Shown piece by piece: positions 42,641 through 51,782 of a stretch of DNA of 54,911 bases; positions within the stretch are counted from its first letter, which is position 1, and every line of letters begins with the position of its first letter. A program made the position numbers and the translations under genes. The notes below the pieces were generated by a model. That model made no database searches. It was not told the DNA's origin and saw nothing but the letters and a program-made list of their open reading frames with translations. This stretch comes from an uncultured Lachnospiraceae bacterium (GTDB lineage: Bacteria; Bacillota; Clostridia; Lachnospirales; Lachnospiraceae): assembly GCA_910585555.1 (NCBI GenBank), contig CAJUFU010000017.1, positions 1 to 54,911 on the forward strand. Direction: 5' to 3'.

Positions 42641-43552
42641 ATGAAAGTATTGGTGATCGGCGGCAGTTATTTCTACGGCAGAGTGTTTGTCATGGAGGCG
42701 GCAAAAGAGCATGAGATTACGGTGTGGAACAGAGGCACCTATTCCATGGCGGATTTCGGGGTAAAACAGATTACGGGAGACAGGCATGACAAAAAGGCGG
42801 CGGCCTCTTGTGGCGGCTATGATGCGGTGGTAGATTTCTGTGCTTATGAGGCGGGAGACGTACAGGGAATGATCGAGAGTCTGCCTGGCAGAATCGGGCA
42901 GTACATTCTGATCAGCACGGTGGATGTCTACGAACGGGGAAGCGGTGTGGTGAAGAGAGAGGACGCGCCTTTGGAGCAAAGGAAACTGCCGGGGGAGGCA
43001 GGGGCCTATATTGCAGGAAAGACAGCCCTGGAGGCAGAGCTTAGAAAGGTTTGCAGTGTAAGGGGAATTCCGTATACGGTGCTGCGGCCGGCCATTTTGT
43101 ATGGGCCCTATAATTATGCGCCCAGAGAGTCTGTCTATATCCAGATGATGTTACACAATCATGCCCTGCCTCATTTTACGGATGCAGACGGCACATTTCA
43201 ATTTGTCTATGTGAAGGATGCGGCTCGGGCAGTGCTTAAGTGCCTGGGGAACGAGAAGGCTTATGGACAGGCTTATAATCTGTGCCAGGATCAGAACCTG
43301 ACGTATGACAGCTTCTTTCACATGCTGCAGACAGTGGCAGATTCGGACGTGAGCGAGAACCTTACGCAGGTGCCGATCACGCTGGCGCAGGCTGCGGCCC
43401 AGGGAGTGCCGGTGCCTTTTCCGGCGGTGAAGGCGGAGACGGAACTTTGCGATAATGGGAAGTGTAAGGTGGAACTTGGTCTAGTGTATACGGATTTTGA
43501 AGAAGGAATGCGGCGCACTTACAATGCTTTTAAGCATGTGTTTGCTGAGTAG
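42641..43552 (+). CDS. NAD-dependent epimerase/dehydratase (extended SDR)
   Basis: A 303-residue extended short-chain dehydrogenase. The nucleotide-binding motif is VIGGSYFYGR near the N-terminus (a G-G-x-x-x-x-G variant), with D in VVDFCAYEAGD. ISTVDVYERG and the AYIAGK segment supply the catalytic S/T-Y-x-x-x-K, and LRPAILYGPYNY is the post-catalytic strand. It probably modifies a nucleotide sugar for the surface glycan made by the upstream membrane transferase. AGGGAGG precedes the start. Confidence 0.9.
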   Translation: MKVLVIGGSYFYGRVFVMEAAKEHEITVWNRGTYSMADFGVKQITGDRHDKKAAASCGGYDAVVDFCAYEAGDVQGMIESLPGRIGQYILISTVDVYERGSGVVKREDAPLEQRKLPGEAGAYIAGKTALEAELRKVCSVRGIPYTVLRPAILYGPYNYAPRESVYIQMMLHNHALPHFTDADGTFQFVYVKDAARAVLKCLGNEKAYGQAYNLCQDQNLTYDSFFHMLQTVADSDVSENLTQVPITLAQAAAQGVPVPFPAVKAETELCDNGKCKVELGLVYTDFEEGMRRTYNAFKHVFAE

Positions 43553-43612
43553 GCCTGCAGATTCCTAGACATGGGCATATGCGGGGGAATATAAGACGGG
43601 AGATGTGAGGAC

Positions 43613-43858
43613 ATGACGTTAGATCAGATAGAAATCGGCAGAGAGGTTCAGATTACCAAGGTGGGCGGCGAGGGGGAACTGCGCTGCAGGCTTTTGGACA
43701 TGGGGCTGATTCCCAGGACGGTGGTCCGGATACAGAAGGTGGCTCCCATGGGTGACCCTATAGAGATTCATTTACGGGGTTATGAGCTGACGATACGCAA
43801 GGAAGATGCGGGAAAGATTGAAGTGGTGGATATCAATAAAGCAACGGAAGAAGGTTAA
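43613..43858 (+). CDS. feoA: Ferrous iron transport protein A
   Basis: An 81-residue SH3-like cytoplasmic protein. LRCRLLDMGLIPRTVVRIQKVAPMGDPIEIHLRGYELTIRKEDA matches FeoA almost throughout. It assists FeoB in uptake of ferrous iron. The gene ends 6 bases before feoB, so translation is coupled. Confidence 0.96.
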   Translation: MTLDQIEIGREVQITKVGGEGELRCRLLDMGLIPRTVVRIQKVAPMGDPIEIHLRGYELTIRKEDAGKIEVVDINKATEEG

Positions 43859-43864
43859 ACAGCC

Positions 43865-45871
43865 ATGATATACGCGCTGGCAGGAAATCAGAATTGTGGT
43901 AAGACCACATTATTTAATCAGCTTACAGGGTCCAATCAGCATGTGGGGAACTTCCCGGGGGTGACGGTGGATTCCAAGATGGGCGAGATTCGGGGAGAGA
44001 AAGGCAATGCAGTGGTCGATCTGCCCGGAATTTATTCCATCAGACCCTATACCAATGAGGAGATTGTGACCCGCAGCTTTATTTTACAGGAAAAGCCGGA
44101 TGGCATCATTAATATTGTAGATGCTACCAATATTGAGCGAAATCTCTATCTTACACTGCAGCTTTTGGAATTGCATATTCCCATGGTGCTGGCTCTCAAT
44201 ATGATGGATGAAGTGCGTGGAAACGGCGGCACCATCGATATTGCCAGGATGGAAGAGGCGCTGGGAATCCCGGTGGTTGCCATCAGTGCAGTGAAGAACG
44301 AGGGTGTGGAAGACTTGATTGCCGCCATCAGGGAGGTATCGTCCAGGCGCATTTATCCCAAGGTGACGGACTTTTGTGAGAAAGGGCCGGTACACCGCTG
44401 TATCCATGCGGTCAGTCATCAGGTGGAGGACCATGCAGAACGGATTGGCATGTCCCCCAGATTTGCGGCCACAAAGATTGTGGAGGGAGATCAGGACATC
44501 ATAAGGCGTCTTGCACTTTCTGACAATGAGTTAGAGCTGATGGAGCATAGTATTGTGGAGATGGAGCAGGACAGCCAGATGGACCGTAATGCGGCCCTGG
44601 CGGATATGCGTTACGCCTTTATCGAACGGGTCTGCAACCAGGCAGTCATTAAATGTAAGGAGAGCAGGGAACATATCAGGAGCCTTAAGATTGACAGCAT
44701 CCTCACCCATAAATATCTGGCCATACCGGTGTTTGTGCTGATCATGGTGGTGGTGTTTTTTATGACCTTTGGTGTGATCGGACAGGCATTGAGCGATCTG
44801 ATGAGTATGGGTATCGATGCTCTTTCAGGTGTAGTGGAACGGGCGCTTGTGAATTATGGAATCAATCCGGTGGTGGAGAGTCTGGTGATTGACGGTATCT
44901 TTACAGGCGTGGGAAGCGTGCTGAGTTTCCTGCCCATCATTGTGGTACTGTTTTTCTTTTTATCTATTCTGGAAGATTCGGGATATATGGCGCGGATTGC
45001 TTTTGTGATGGACAGACCGTTTCGAAAGATTGGATTGTCCGGTAAAAGTTTTGTGTCTATGCTCATTGGGTTTGGATGTAGTGTCCCGGCGGTGATGTCT
45101 ACCAGGACATTATCTTCTGAACGGGATAAGAAAATGACGATTCTTTTGATACCCTTTATCAGCTGTTCTGCCAAGATTCCGATCTATGCCTTGTTTGCAG
45201 CGGCCTTTTTCAGGGAATATGCGGCGCTTGTTATGATGGGACTGTATGTGTTTGGTATTCTGGTGGGGCTTGTGTGTGCGCTGGTTCTCAAAAGGACCGT
45301 ATTTCACGGCAAACCCATGCCTTTTATGATGGAACTGCCCAATTACCGGTTCCCTTCTGTCAAAAGTGTCTTGCTTTTGATGTGGGATAAGGCGAAGGAT
45401 TTTGTCCAGCGGGCATTTACGATTATCTTCATCGCCACGCTGTTGATCTGGTTTTTACAGACCTTTGACAGCAGGCTCAATGTGGTGACGGATTCCGGAG
45501 AAAGCCTGCTTGCAATGGTGGGTAAGTTGATTGCGCCCCTATTTGCACCCCTTGGCTTTAATGACTGGCGGGCGGCCACGGCGCTGATTAGCGGTTTTAC
45601 GGCGAAGGAGGCTGTAGTCAGTACACTGGGCGTTCTGACAGGTTCTTCTATGACCAATCTGGATGTGACACTTGGAAGTATTTTTACCCCGCTTTCCGCC
45701 ATGAGTTTTCTGGTGTTCACACTGCTCTATACGCCCTGTGTGGCGGCGGTGGCTACGATTAGGAGAGAGATGGGATCTGTTTGGAAGACCATCGGAATCG
45801 TGTGTATGCAGTGTATGGTAGCGTGGCTTGCAGCCTGTATCTGTTATCACGCAGCAGGTATGTTTTTTTAA
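43865..45871 (+). CDS. feoB: Ferrous iron transport protein B
   Basis: A 668-residue iron transporter. The N-terminal G domain has G1 GNQNCGKTTLF (a Gln where Pro is usual), G2-like NFPGVTVD, G3 DLPGIYS and G4 NMMD. A GDI-like helical segment follows (about 180-265). The membrane part (about 280-665) has two Gate motifs: GFGCSVPAVMSTR with SCSAKIPIY, and LYTPCVAAVATI. No C-terminal FeoC-like tail is present. It imports Fe2+, the form available in the anoxic gut. Confidence 0.97.
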   Translation: MIYALAGNQNCGKTTLFNQLTGSNQHVGNFPGVTVDSKMGEIRGEKGNAVVDLPGIYSIRPYTNEEIVTRSFILQEKPDGIINIVDATNIERNLYLTLQLLELHIPMVLALNMMDEVRGNGGTIDIARMEEALGIPVVAISAVKNEGVEDLIAAIREVSSRRIYPKVTDFCEKGPVHRCIHAVSHQVEDHAERIGMSPRFAATKIVEGDQDIIRRLALSDNELELMEHSIVEMEQDSQMDRNAALADMRYAFIERVCNQAVIKCKESREHIRSLKIDSILTHKYLAIPVFVLIMVVVFFMTFGVIGQALSDLMSMGIDALSGVVERALVNYGINPVVESLVIDGIFTGVGSVLSFLPIIVVLFFFLSILEDSGYMARIAFVMDRPFRKIGLSGKSFVSMLIGFGCSVPAVMSTRTLSSERDKKMTILLIPFISCSAKIPIYALFAAAFFREYAALVMMGLYVFGILVGLVCALVLKRTVFHGKPMPFMMELPNYRFPSVKSVLLLMWDKAKDFVQRAFTIIFIATLLIWFLQTFDSRLNVVTDSGESLLAMVGKLIAPLFAPLGFNDWRAATALISGFTAKEAVVSTLGVLTGSSMTNLDVTLGSIFTPLSAMSFLVFTLLYTPCVAAVATIRREMGSVWKTIGIVCMQCMVAWLAACICYHAAGMFF

Positions 45872-45906
45872 AATGGATATTTTGCAGAGGAGGAGAGGAG
45901 TATAGA

Positions 45907-46968
45907 ATGGTGAACCAGTTTCATTTACCCTACTGTCTTGTGATAGAGGAGGGGGCCTGTGAGAGATTAAATGAGATTCTTGCGGATTGTATTCCGGAGA
46001 TTGAAGAGAAAAAGGTTTTGATTGCCACAGAACCGGCTTTGGTGAAGATTATGCAGGATTATCTGGAAGAGATGAAACGGGACCTGCCGCGCAGTGAGAC
46101 CTATCTGCTAGAGGAAAACAGCTTTGACGAGGCCATGGAACTGGCGAAATATATCTGTATGAATGACTGTGAGGTGATCATAGGCGTAGGCGGCGGCAAA
46201 GTGCTGGATGTGGCCAAGTATGCGGGGTTCGTGGGGAAAATTCCCTATATTTGTGTGCCTACGACTTTGAGTAATGATAGTCTGGCCTCTCCGGTGTCAG
46301 TCCTTGGTACGGTGGGTGACGCCAGAAAGACGCTGAAGTGTAAGATTCCTACGGGAATCGTGGTGGATGTGAATGTGATCATGGGTGCGCCCATCATGCA
46401 TTTACAGTCGGGAATCGGAGATACTATCAGTAAGTATACGGCCCTCTACGACTGGAAATTGGATGCGGCCCACAGAAAAGACAGGGTAGACGACTTTTCC
46501 TATCTGCTTTCGGATATGGCGTTGACTTCCCTGTGTTACAATGAAGAAAAATCATTAAAAAGTAAAGAATTTATTAAAATTTTGACGCAATCTCTGGTGC
46601 TTGGCGGACTGGCCATGGAGATTGCCGGTAATTCCAGACCCAGCAGCGGGTCGGAACATCTCTTTTGCCATTCCCTGGAGGAAAATTATAAGGAAATAAA
46701 GATATCTCATGGCATGGCAACAGCTATGGGAAGTCTTGTGAGCAGCCGCCTGCAGGGACAGGATGTGGAGCGCTTAGAGAAGATTGTGAGGGCTTATGGC
46801 ATGGATTTACGCCCTATGAACTGGGGCATTACGAAAGAAATCTTTATCGATGCCTGGCTTCGTGCCGCAGATACCAGAAAGGACCGTTATACGATTCTCA
46901 ACGAGGTTGATCTGACAGAGCAGAGGCTTGGTGAGATTTATGGACAGCTACAGGATAGACTAGTTTAA
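45907..46968 (+). CDS. Iron-containing alcohol dehydrogenase, glycerol-1-phosphate dehydrogenase type
   Basis: A 353-residue group III-type dehydrogenase of the AraM/EgsA branch, which reduces dihydroxyacetone phosphate to sn-glycerol 1-phosphate. Evidence: GVGGGKVLDVAKYAG (nucleotide loop), PTTLSNDSLASPVSVL, metal ligand D in GIGDTISKYTALYDW, H in GSEHLFCH and H in SHGMATAMGSL. PTTLSNDSLASP is the G1P-dehydrogenase form. ATG 45907 has GAGGAGGAGAGGAG upstream. It lies 15 bases before the membrane sulfatase-like gene, suggesting a shared pathway. Confidence 0.85.
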   Translation: MVNQFHLPYCLVIEEGACERLNEILADCIPEIEEKKVLIATEPALVKIMQDYLEEMKRDLPRSETYLLEENSFDEAMELAKYICMNDCEVIIGVGGGKVLDVAKYAGFVGKIPYICVPTTLSNDSLASPVSVLGTVGDARKTLKCKIPTGIVVDVNVIMGAPIMHLQSGIGDTISKYTALYDWKLDAAHRKDRVDDFSYLLSDMALTSLCYNEEKSLKSKEFIKILTQSLVLGGLAMEIAGNSRPSSGSEHLFCHSLEENYKEIKISHGMATAMGSLVSSRLQGQDVERLEKIVRAYGMDLRPMNWGITKEIFIDAWLRAADTRKDRYTILNEVDLTEQRLGEIYGQLQDRLV

Positions 46969-46983
46969 GGAGTTAAAGAAGTA

Positions 46984-49350
46984 ATGTTAGAATTTATCAT
47001 TGTCGTTTTACCCGGTATCTTGGCAACAGTGGTTTATCGTAAAGGACATGGACAACTGTCAGGAAATTGGCGAAAAGTATTGGCCTATGTATTGTTTTAC
47101 ACTGTTTTTATAAATGGGTTGATTTTTGTCGGCTTAAAGTTCATTGGCATGGATAAGTTTAACCTTTTAGAAATGAGTAACAGATTCAAGATCAAATGGA
47201 TTGTGCTGGAAATCATCTTAACTGTTCTGACAGCCAGAATCCTCAGAAACTTTAGCAGGTTTCATCTGTCTGACTGCAGGAAGATGATGAAGAGGCTCTT
47301 TCCGGAAGCTTTATTTTTAGTTATTACCTATGCAGTTTTTGCGCCCAGTTCTCTGTTTTTGGAAAATATAGACGAGTTTTCCATCCAGTATGCCAAGATT
47401 TTACCCGTCATACTGCTGGCGGCATTGCTTCTGGCCCTGTTTTTAAATGTGGCGGCAGTATGCCTTGCAGATAAAAAGACATTGCATATTTGCACAGCGT
47501 TTGTCTTTGGTATTGCCCTGTGTGCTTATGTACAGGGGAATTTTTTAAACCCTGTTTTCCCTGCCTTAGATGGAACAGAAATAGATTGGGCTTCTTATCA
47601 AGAAGAGAATCTGATCAGTACGGCTTTTTGGTTTTTGTGTATGACGGCGTGTTTCGTGTTGTCATCTTTATGGAAAGAGAAGACAGAGAAAGGAATGAAA
47701 TATATTTCCTATTTTCTCAGTGCGGTACAGATGGTGACACTGGTGGTGCTTTTGCTCACCACCAGACTGCAAAGTTACGTGAATTACGGTTATTCCAAAG
47801 AAGGGGAGTTTGCAGTCGGTTCCAAGGAAAATATCATCCTATTTTTGGTAGACACCTTACAGTCCTCATCCATGGAAGAATATTTGAATTCAGATGCCTA
47901 CACAGATAACTTTCTGGATGATTTTACGTTCTTTGACAATGCGGTGTCGGGCGGCGCGTCAACCCGTGTGGCTCTGCCCCTTCTCATGACGGGAGTCGAG
48001 TATGACCCCATGCAGCCGATGGATGCGTATACCCAGGAAATCTGGGAAGAAACAGAATTGTATAAGGATCTTCATGAGAAAGGGTACGATGTCCGGTTTT
48101 ATACAACCGCCCGTTATCTTTCAAAGCTGCCGGAGGGTGTTGCCGATAATTATACGGTTACGGGAGACAGCTGGATTTATGATTATCCCGTTTTCGGTAC
48201 ACAGTTATATAAACTGGTGAATTTCTATTTGATGCCGCAGCTTATAAAACCTTATTTCTGGCTGCCTGAAAATACAATGTTAGGCACCATATCATCCTCT
48301 GATGCAGGCTATGTGTGCGATGATGTGCAGTTTTATCAGGATTTTAAGGCGGCCAAGGGGCTTAAGGATGATTATGAGAAGAGTTTCCGCTTGTATCATT
48401 TAGAAGGGGTACACAAGCCGTATTTAATGAATGAGAATATTGAACGCGTAGAAGAAGGGGAGGCATTTATTACCGAACAGCAGATTTTACAGGGCAATAT
48501 GAAGATTTTAGCGGAATATATAGATGAAATGAAGAAAAAGGGCGTCTATGACAACAGTACCATTATTATTTTGGGCGACCATGGACGACATGATGACAAC
48601 AATATTGAGGCAAATCCAGCAATCTTGATAAAGCGGCCTTACGAAACGCACGCTCTTGCACATAATTCGGCACCTGTTCATTTCAGAAATCTGTTTTCGT
48701 CCATTGCGGAGTCTTTTCTGGAGGACTATACGGCCTATGGACCTTCCATGTATGATATTGTGGAAGAAAGTGATGTAGAGCGGCTTCACACCATTCAAAG
48801 GTCTGTACGCGCCAGACTGTCATTATACAAAGATGTAGACAAAGCCATGGATTACAGCAGATTTATCATATATGGCAAGGCCGGCGACGAGAAGTATGAG
48901 ATTTTTCATCCCAATGAGATCAACCGTATTTCGTATCAGATGGGAGATATCATTGCCTTTGATGAGGATAATGCGTATGCGAAGCAGTTAACGTATCGTT
49001 TGTATCAGGAAAATGGCACAGCCATTGCCAGCAATGAACTGAGCATGTGCTTTGTTCTGGATGGGTATGAGAAAAGGGATATCAGCTTCCATTTCCAATA
49101 TGCGGGACTTTATCACGAAGCCCAGAAAATACGGGTTTATGCCAATGGGAATAAGGTTACAGATATCATCTGTACAGCCCAGGAGATTGGAAAAGACATG
49201 ACATTTACCATACCAGAGGAGACGTTGACAGGCGATGAGCTGATTATCCGCATGGTCTTCCCCAATGCAGTGACACCCAATCAACTTGACAGAAACAATA
49301 CGGATAAACGCATACTGTCGGTGGCCTTTGAGTCTATGTGGCTGGAATAG
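46984..49350 (+). CDS. Membrane sulfatase/LTA-synthase-like protein
   Basis: A 788-residue protein in three parts. Residues 1-265 hold about seven hydrophobic segments. Residues about 275-580 are an alkaline-phosphatase-superfamily domain: metal Asp in NIILFLVDTL, a possible nucleophile Ser/Thr in GGASTRVALPLLMTG, and Asp-His in IIILGDHGRHDD. This arrangement resembles lipoteichoic acid synthase and phosphoethanolamine transferases. Residues about 610-788 are a beta-rich C-terminal domain that I do not recognise. It probably transfers a phospho-group such as phosphoglycerol to a surface glycan outside the membrane. It follows the G1P dehydrogenase at 15 bases. Confidence 0.8.
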   Translation: MLEFIIVVLPGILATVVYRKGHGQLSGNWRKVLAYVLFYTVFINGLIFVGLKFIGMDKFNLLEMSNRFKIKWIVLEIILTVLTARILRNFSRFHLSDCRKMMKRLFPEALFLVITYAVFAPSSLFLENIDEFSIQYAKILPVILLAALLLALFLNVAAVCLADKKTLHICTAFVFGIALCAYVQGNFLNPVFPALDGTEIDWASYQEENLISTAFWFLCMTACFVLSSLWKEKTEKGMKYISYFLSAVQMVTLVVLLLTTRLQSYVNYGYSKEGEFAVGSKENIILFLVDTLQSSSMEEYLNSDAYTDNFLDDFTFFDNAVSGGASTRVALPLLMTGVEYDPMQPMDAYTQEIWEETELYKDLHEKGYDVRFYTTARYLSKLPEGVADNYTVTGDSWIYDYPVFGTQLYKLVNFYLMPQLIKPYFWLPENTMLGTISSSDAGYVCDDVQFYQDFKAAKGLKDDYEKSFRLYHLEGVHKPYLMNENIERVEEGEAFITEQQILQGNMKILAEYIDEMKKKGVYDNSTIIILGDHGRHDDNNIEANPAILIKRPYETHALAHNSAPVHFRNLFSSIAESFLEDYTAYGPSMYDIVEESDVERLHTIQRSVRARLSLYKDVDKAMDYSRFIIYGKAGDEKYEIFHPNEINRISYQMGDIIAFDEDNAYAKQLTYRLYQENGTAIASNELSMCFVLDGYEKRDISFHFQYAGLYHEAQKIRVYANGNKVTDIICTAQEIGKDMTFTIPEETLTGDELIIRMVFPNAVTPNQLDRNNTDKRILSVAFESMWLE

Positions 49351-49371
49351 ACAGTTTAAGAGGAGGTATCC

Positions 49372-50868
49372 ATGAACAAGAACAATGCAGACAGAAAATA
49401 TCTAACCTATTTGGCGGGGGTGGTATTTCTGCTGAGCCTGTTGCCCATTTTGTATTTGGCAGGCATAGACCGGGCCTCCGGAGACGACTGGGGCTATGGA
49501 CTTTTGACGCACCGGGCATGGATGGAGACACATTCGCTTTATCAGGTGTTTCAGGCAGCTGTTTTGACAGTAAGAAATTATTATGGCAGCTGGCAGGGAA
49601 CCTGGTTTTCTATTTTCCTGTTTACTTTACAGCCAGAGGTGTTTTCCTTCGAAATGTACTGGATTGTACCTTATATTATGCTGGGACTGCTGATAGGAAG
49701 TGTATCCAGCTTTCTCTATCAGGTGACGGTGCGCTTTTTCCATATGGCTTTGCAGGACTTTCTTTTGGTTGACATCATAGTGCTTTTTCTGCTGATACAA
49801 TTTGCGCCCAGTAAGAAATCGTCCATTTTTTGGTATAATGGGACGGCCCATTATACGGTTCCCTTTGCGATGGCACTGTTTGCCATTGTATGCTTTATGC
49901 GTTTTGTGCAGACTTTTCAGATACGAAATATAGTGGGGGCGGCAGTGTGGATGACGTTGCTTGGCGGCACCAATTATCTGGCGGCCATTTTTGGATGCTT
50001 GGGGTTTCTCTTTCTGGGAATCTTTTTTTATCAAAAGAGCAGGAAAGTGTTGTGGATGGGAATTCCCCTAGTGTTGGAAATGATCGGTCTTCTCATCAGT
50101 GCATTGGCGCCGGGCAATGAAAGGCGCGGCGGAGAGACTTATGAGATTACGGCGGGGCGTATGCTGTGGGCAGTGATAGAGTCCTTTCGGGCAGGCGCCG
50201 AGAGCATACTTACGGCAATCAGGCATCATCCATTGACATTGGCGGCTATGGTGATTCTTGCGGTGATTGTGTGGGACATATTCCGGGAGAGACATGAAGG
50301 GGAATCTTTGCGGTTTCCCCTGCCTGGCGTTGTTATTTTCTATTTTTTTGGTACATATTGCGCTATGTACTGGCCGGGAATCTTTGCCGGTGTGGAGGTG
50401 TCGGGCGGTGTGCCCAATACTATTTACTGGGTATCTGTACTTATGATGTTTAGCAGTATATTGTATGGTGTGGGATGGGCTGCGGGCAAATATACATCCC
50501 ACAGGGAAAGGAACAAAAATAATATTCGATATTTATATGCTGCCGGTATTGTGGCGGCTCTTGTGATAGCGGCGCTTGGACGCAGCCATATCAGACAGTC
50601 CACAGATTACATGTGTTTGGAATACATCTTGACGGGACAGGCGGATGATTATAAGGCGCAGATGGATCAATTTACCCAACTATTGACGGATGATACGGTA
50701 GACGAGGTGGTGCTTCCCTCAATCAATGACTGGCAGGGGCCCCTTATGCATATGCCTGTGACAGGGAATCCGGATGCCTGGACGAATCAGAAGGTGAAGG
50801 AATTCTTCGGGAAACAGAGCGTGACGGCCATTCCCCGGCAGGAATGGGAGAGCGGGAATTCACACTGA
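49372..50868 (+). CDS. DUF6056 family polytopic membrane protein
   Basis: A 498-residue membrane protein with about eleven hydrophobic segments. The ASGDDWGYGLLTHRAW loop after the first segment, the GSWQGTWFSIFLF segment and the C-terminal DYMCLEYILTGQADDYKAQMDQFTQ belong to DUF6056, whose members look like GT-C glycosyltransferases; the DD in SGDDWGYG is the right place for a metal or catalytic acidic pair. It is probably a lipid-linked-sugar glycosyltransferase for the same surface polymer as the preceding genes. GAGGAGG precedes the start. Confidence 0.82.
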   Translation: MNKNNADRKYLTYLAGVVFLLSLLPILYLAGIDRASGDDWGYGLLTHRAWMETHSLYQVFQAAVLTVRNYYGSWQGTWFSIFLFTLQPEVFSFEMYWIVPYIMLGLLIGSVSSFLYQVTVRFFHMALQDFLLVDIIVLFLLIQFAPSKKSSIFWYNGTAHYTVPFAMALFAIVCFMRFVQTFQIRNIVGAAVWMTLLGGTNYLAAIFGCLGFLFLGIFFYQKSRKVLWMGIPLVLEMIGLLISALAPGNERRGGETYEITAGRMLWAVIESFRAGAESILTAIRHHPLTLAAMVILAVIVWDIFRERHEGESLRFPLPGVVIFYFFGTYCAMYWPGIFAGVEVSGGVPNTIYWVSVLMMFSSILYGVGWAAGKYTSHRERNKNNIRYLYAAGIVAALVIAALGRSHIRQSTDYMCLEYILTGQADDYKAQMDQFTQLLTDDTVDEVVLPSINDWQGPLMHMPVTGNPDAWTNQKVKEFFGKQSVTAIPRQEWESGNSH

Positions 50869-50897
50869 GTTTTCATATAATTTTTATAAACCATTCA

Positions 50898-50926
50898 TTG
50901 TTTTCCATACAGCAAAGGTATATGAT
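50898..50926 (+). promoter_or_regulatory. Promoter of the alarmone synthetase gene
   Basis: TTGTTT (50898-50903), a 17-base spacer and TATGAT (50921-50926). The leader to ATG 50994 is about 60 bases. Confidence 0.65.
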
Positions 50927-50993
50927 GATAGAAAAATAATTAGGAAAGCAAAATAACAAATCGGTTGTTATTGAATGGAGGATACAAGATAAA

Positions 50994-51782
50994 ATGAGTG
51001 GAAATCCCTTTTTTCCATTGAACGAGATGAGCAGTGGTTCCGAGGATACACAGGTGATGATGATACCCAAGGTGGACAAGGCAATCTATGACCAGCGAAG
51101 AAAATTAGCCGGAACGATGGTGGATTATAAAGAAATGCGTATGCGTTACAGCTGCGCCATTAAAGAGGTACGGACAAAGTTTGATGTGTTGAATTCAGAG
51201 TTTAATGTGCGGTATCGTAGAAATCCCATCACTTCTATCAGTTCCCGTTTGAAGAGCAGTGCCAGTATTATGGAGAAATTAAACCGCAAAGGTCTTGATT
51301 TTACTGTAGAAAACGTGGAAAGCAGCCTTTATGATGTGGCGGGTATCCGGGTGGTCTGCTCTTATGTAGATGATATTTATGGGCTGGCACAGGCGTTGGC
51401 CAAGCAGGATGATATCACGGTCATCAAAGAGAAAGATTATATCAAGCATCCCAAACCGAATGGTTACAGGAGTTATCATATGATCGTGAGCGTTCCCGTA
51501 TTCTTTTCCGATCAGACGGCGGATATGGCGGTGGAAGTGCAGATACGCACCATAGCCATGGATTTTTGGGCCAGTCTGGAACATCAGCTTAAGTATAAGC
51601 AGGAAGTGGACAATCAAATGCAGATTGTGAAGCAGCTGACGGACTGCGCGGAGCAGATTGCCTCTATTGATCAGCAGATGTGGCAGGTGCGCAGGCAGAT
51701 TGAGGCTTCGGAAGACTTGCCTACAGAGGAGGAAGTTCTTATGGAAAAGCTGCGCAGAATTGATATTGCAATCAGCGAATAG
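50994..51782 (+). CDS. Small alarmone synthetase, RelQ-like GTP pyrophosphokinase
   Basis: A 262-residue single-domain (p)ppGpp synthetase. ISSRLKSSASIMEKL, DVAGIRVVCSYVDD, EKDYIKHPKPNGYRSYH and EVQIRTIAMDFWASLEHQLKYK are the synthetase motifs; the last binds GTP and Mg2+. The HD hydrolase, TGS and ACT domains of full-length Rel are absent. A C-terminal helical tail (about 210-262) probably mediates oligomerisation, as in RelQ. The 3' end overlaps the convergent HTH gene by 11 bases. Confidence 0.95.
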   Translation: MSGNPFFPLNEMSSGSEDTQVMMIPKVDKAIYDQRRKLAGTMVDYKEMRMRYSCAIKEVRTKFDVLNSEFNVRYRRNPITSISSRLKSSASIMEKLNRKGLDFTVENVESSLYDVAGIRVVCSYVDDIYGLAQALAKQDDITVIKEKDYIKHPKPNGYRSYHMIVSVPVFFSDQTADMAVEVQIRTIAMDFWASLEHQLKYKQEVDNQMQIVKQLTDCAEQIASIDQQMWQVRRQIEASEDLPTEEEVLMEKLRRIDIAISE

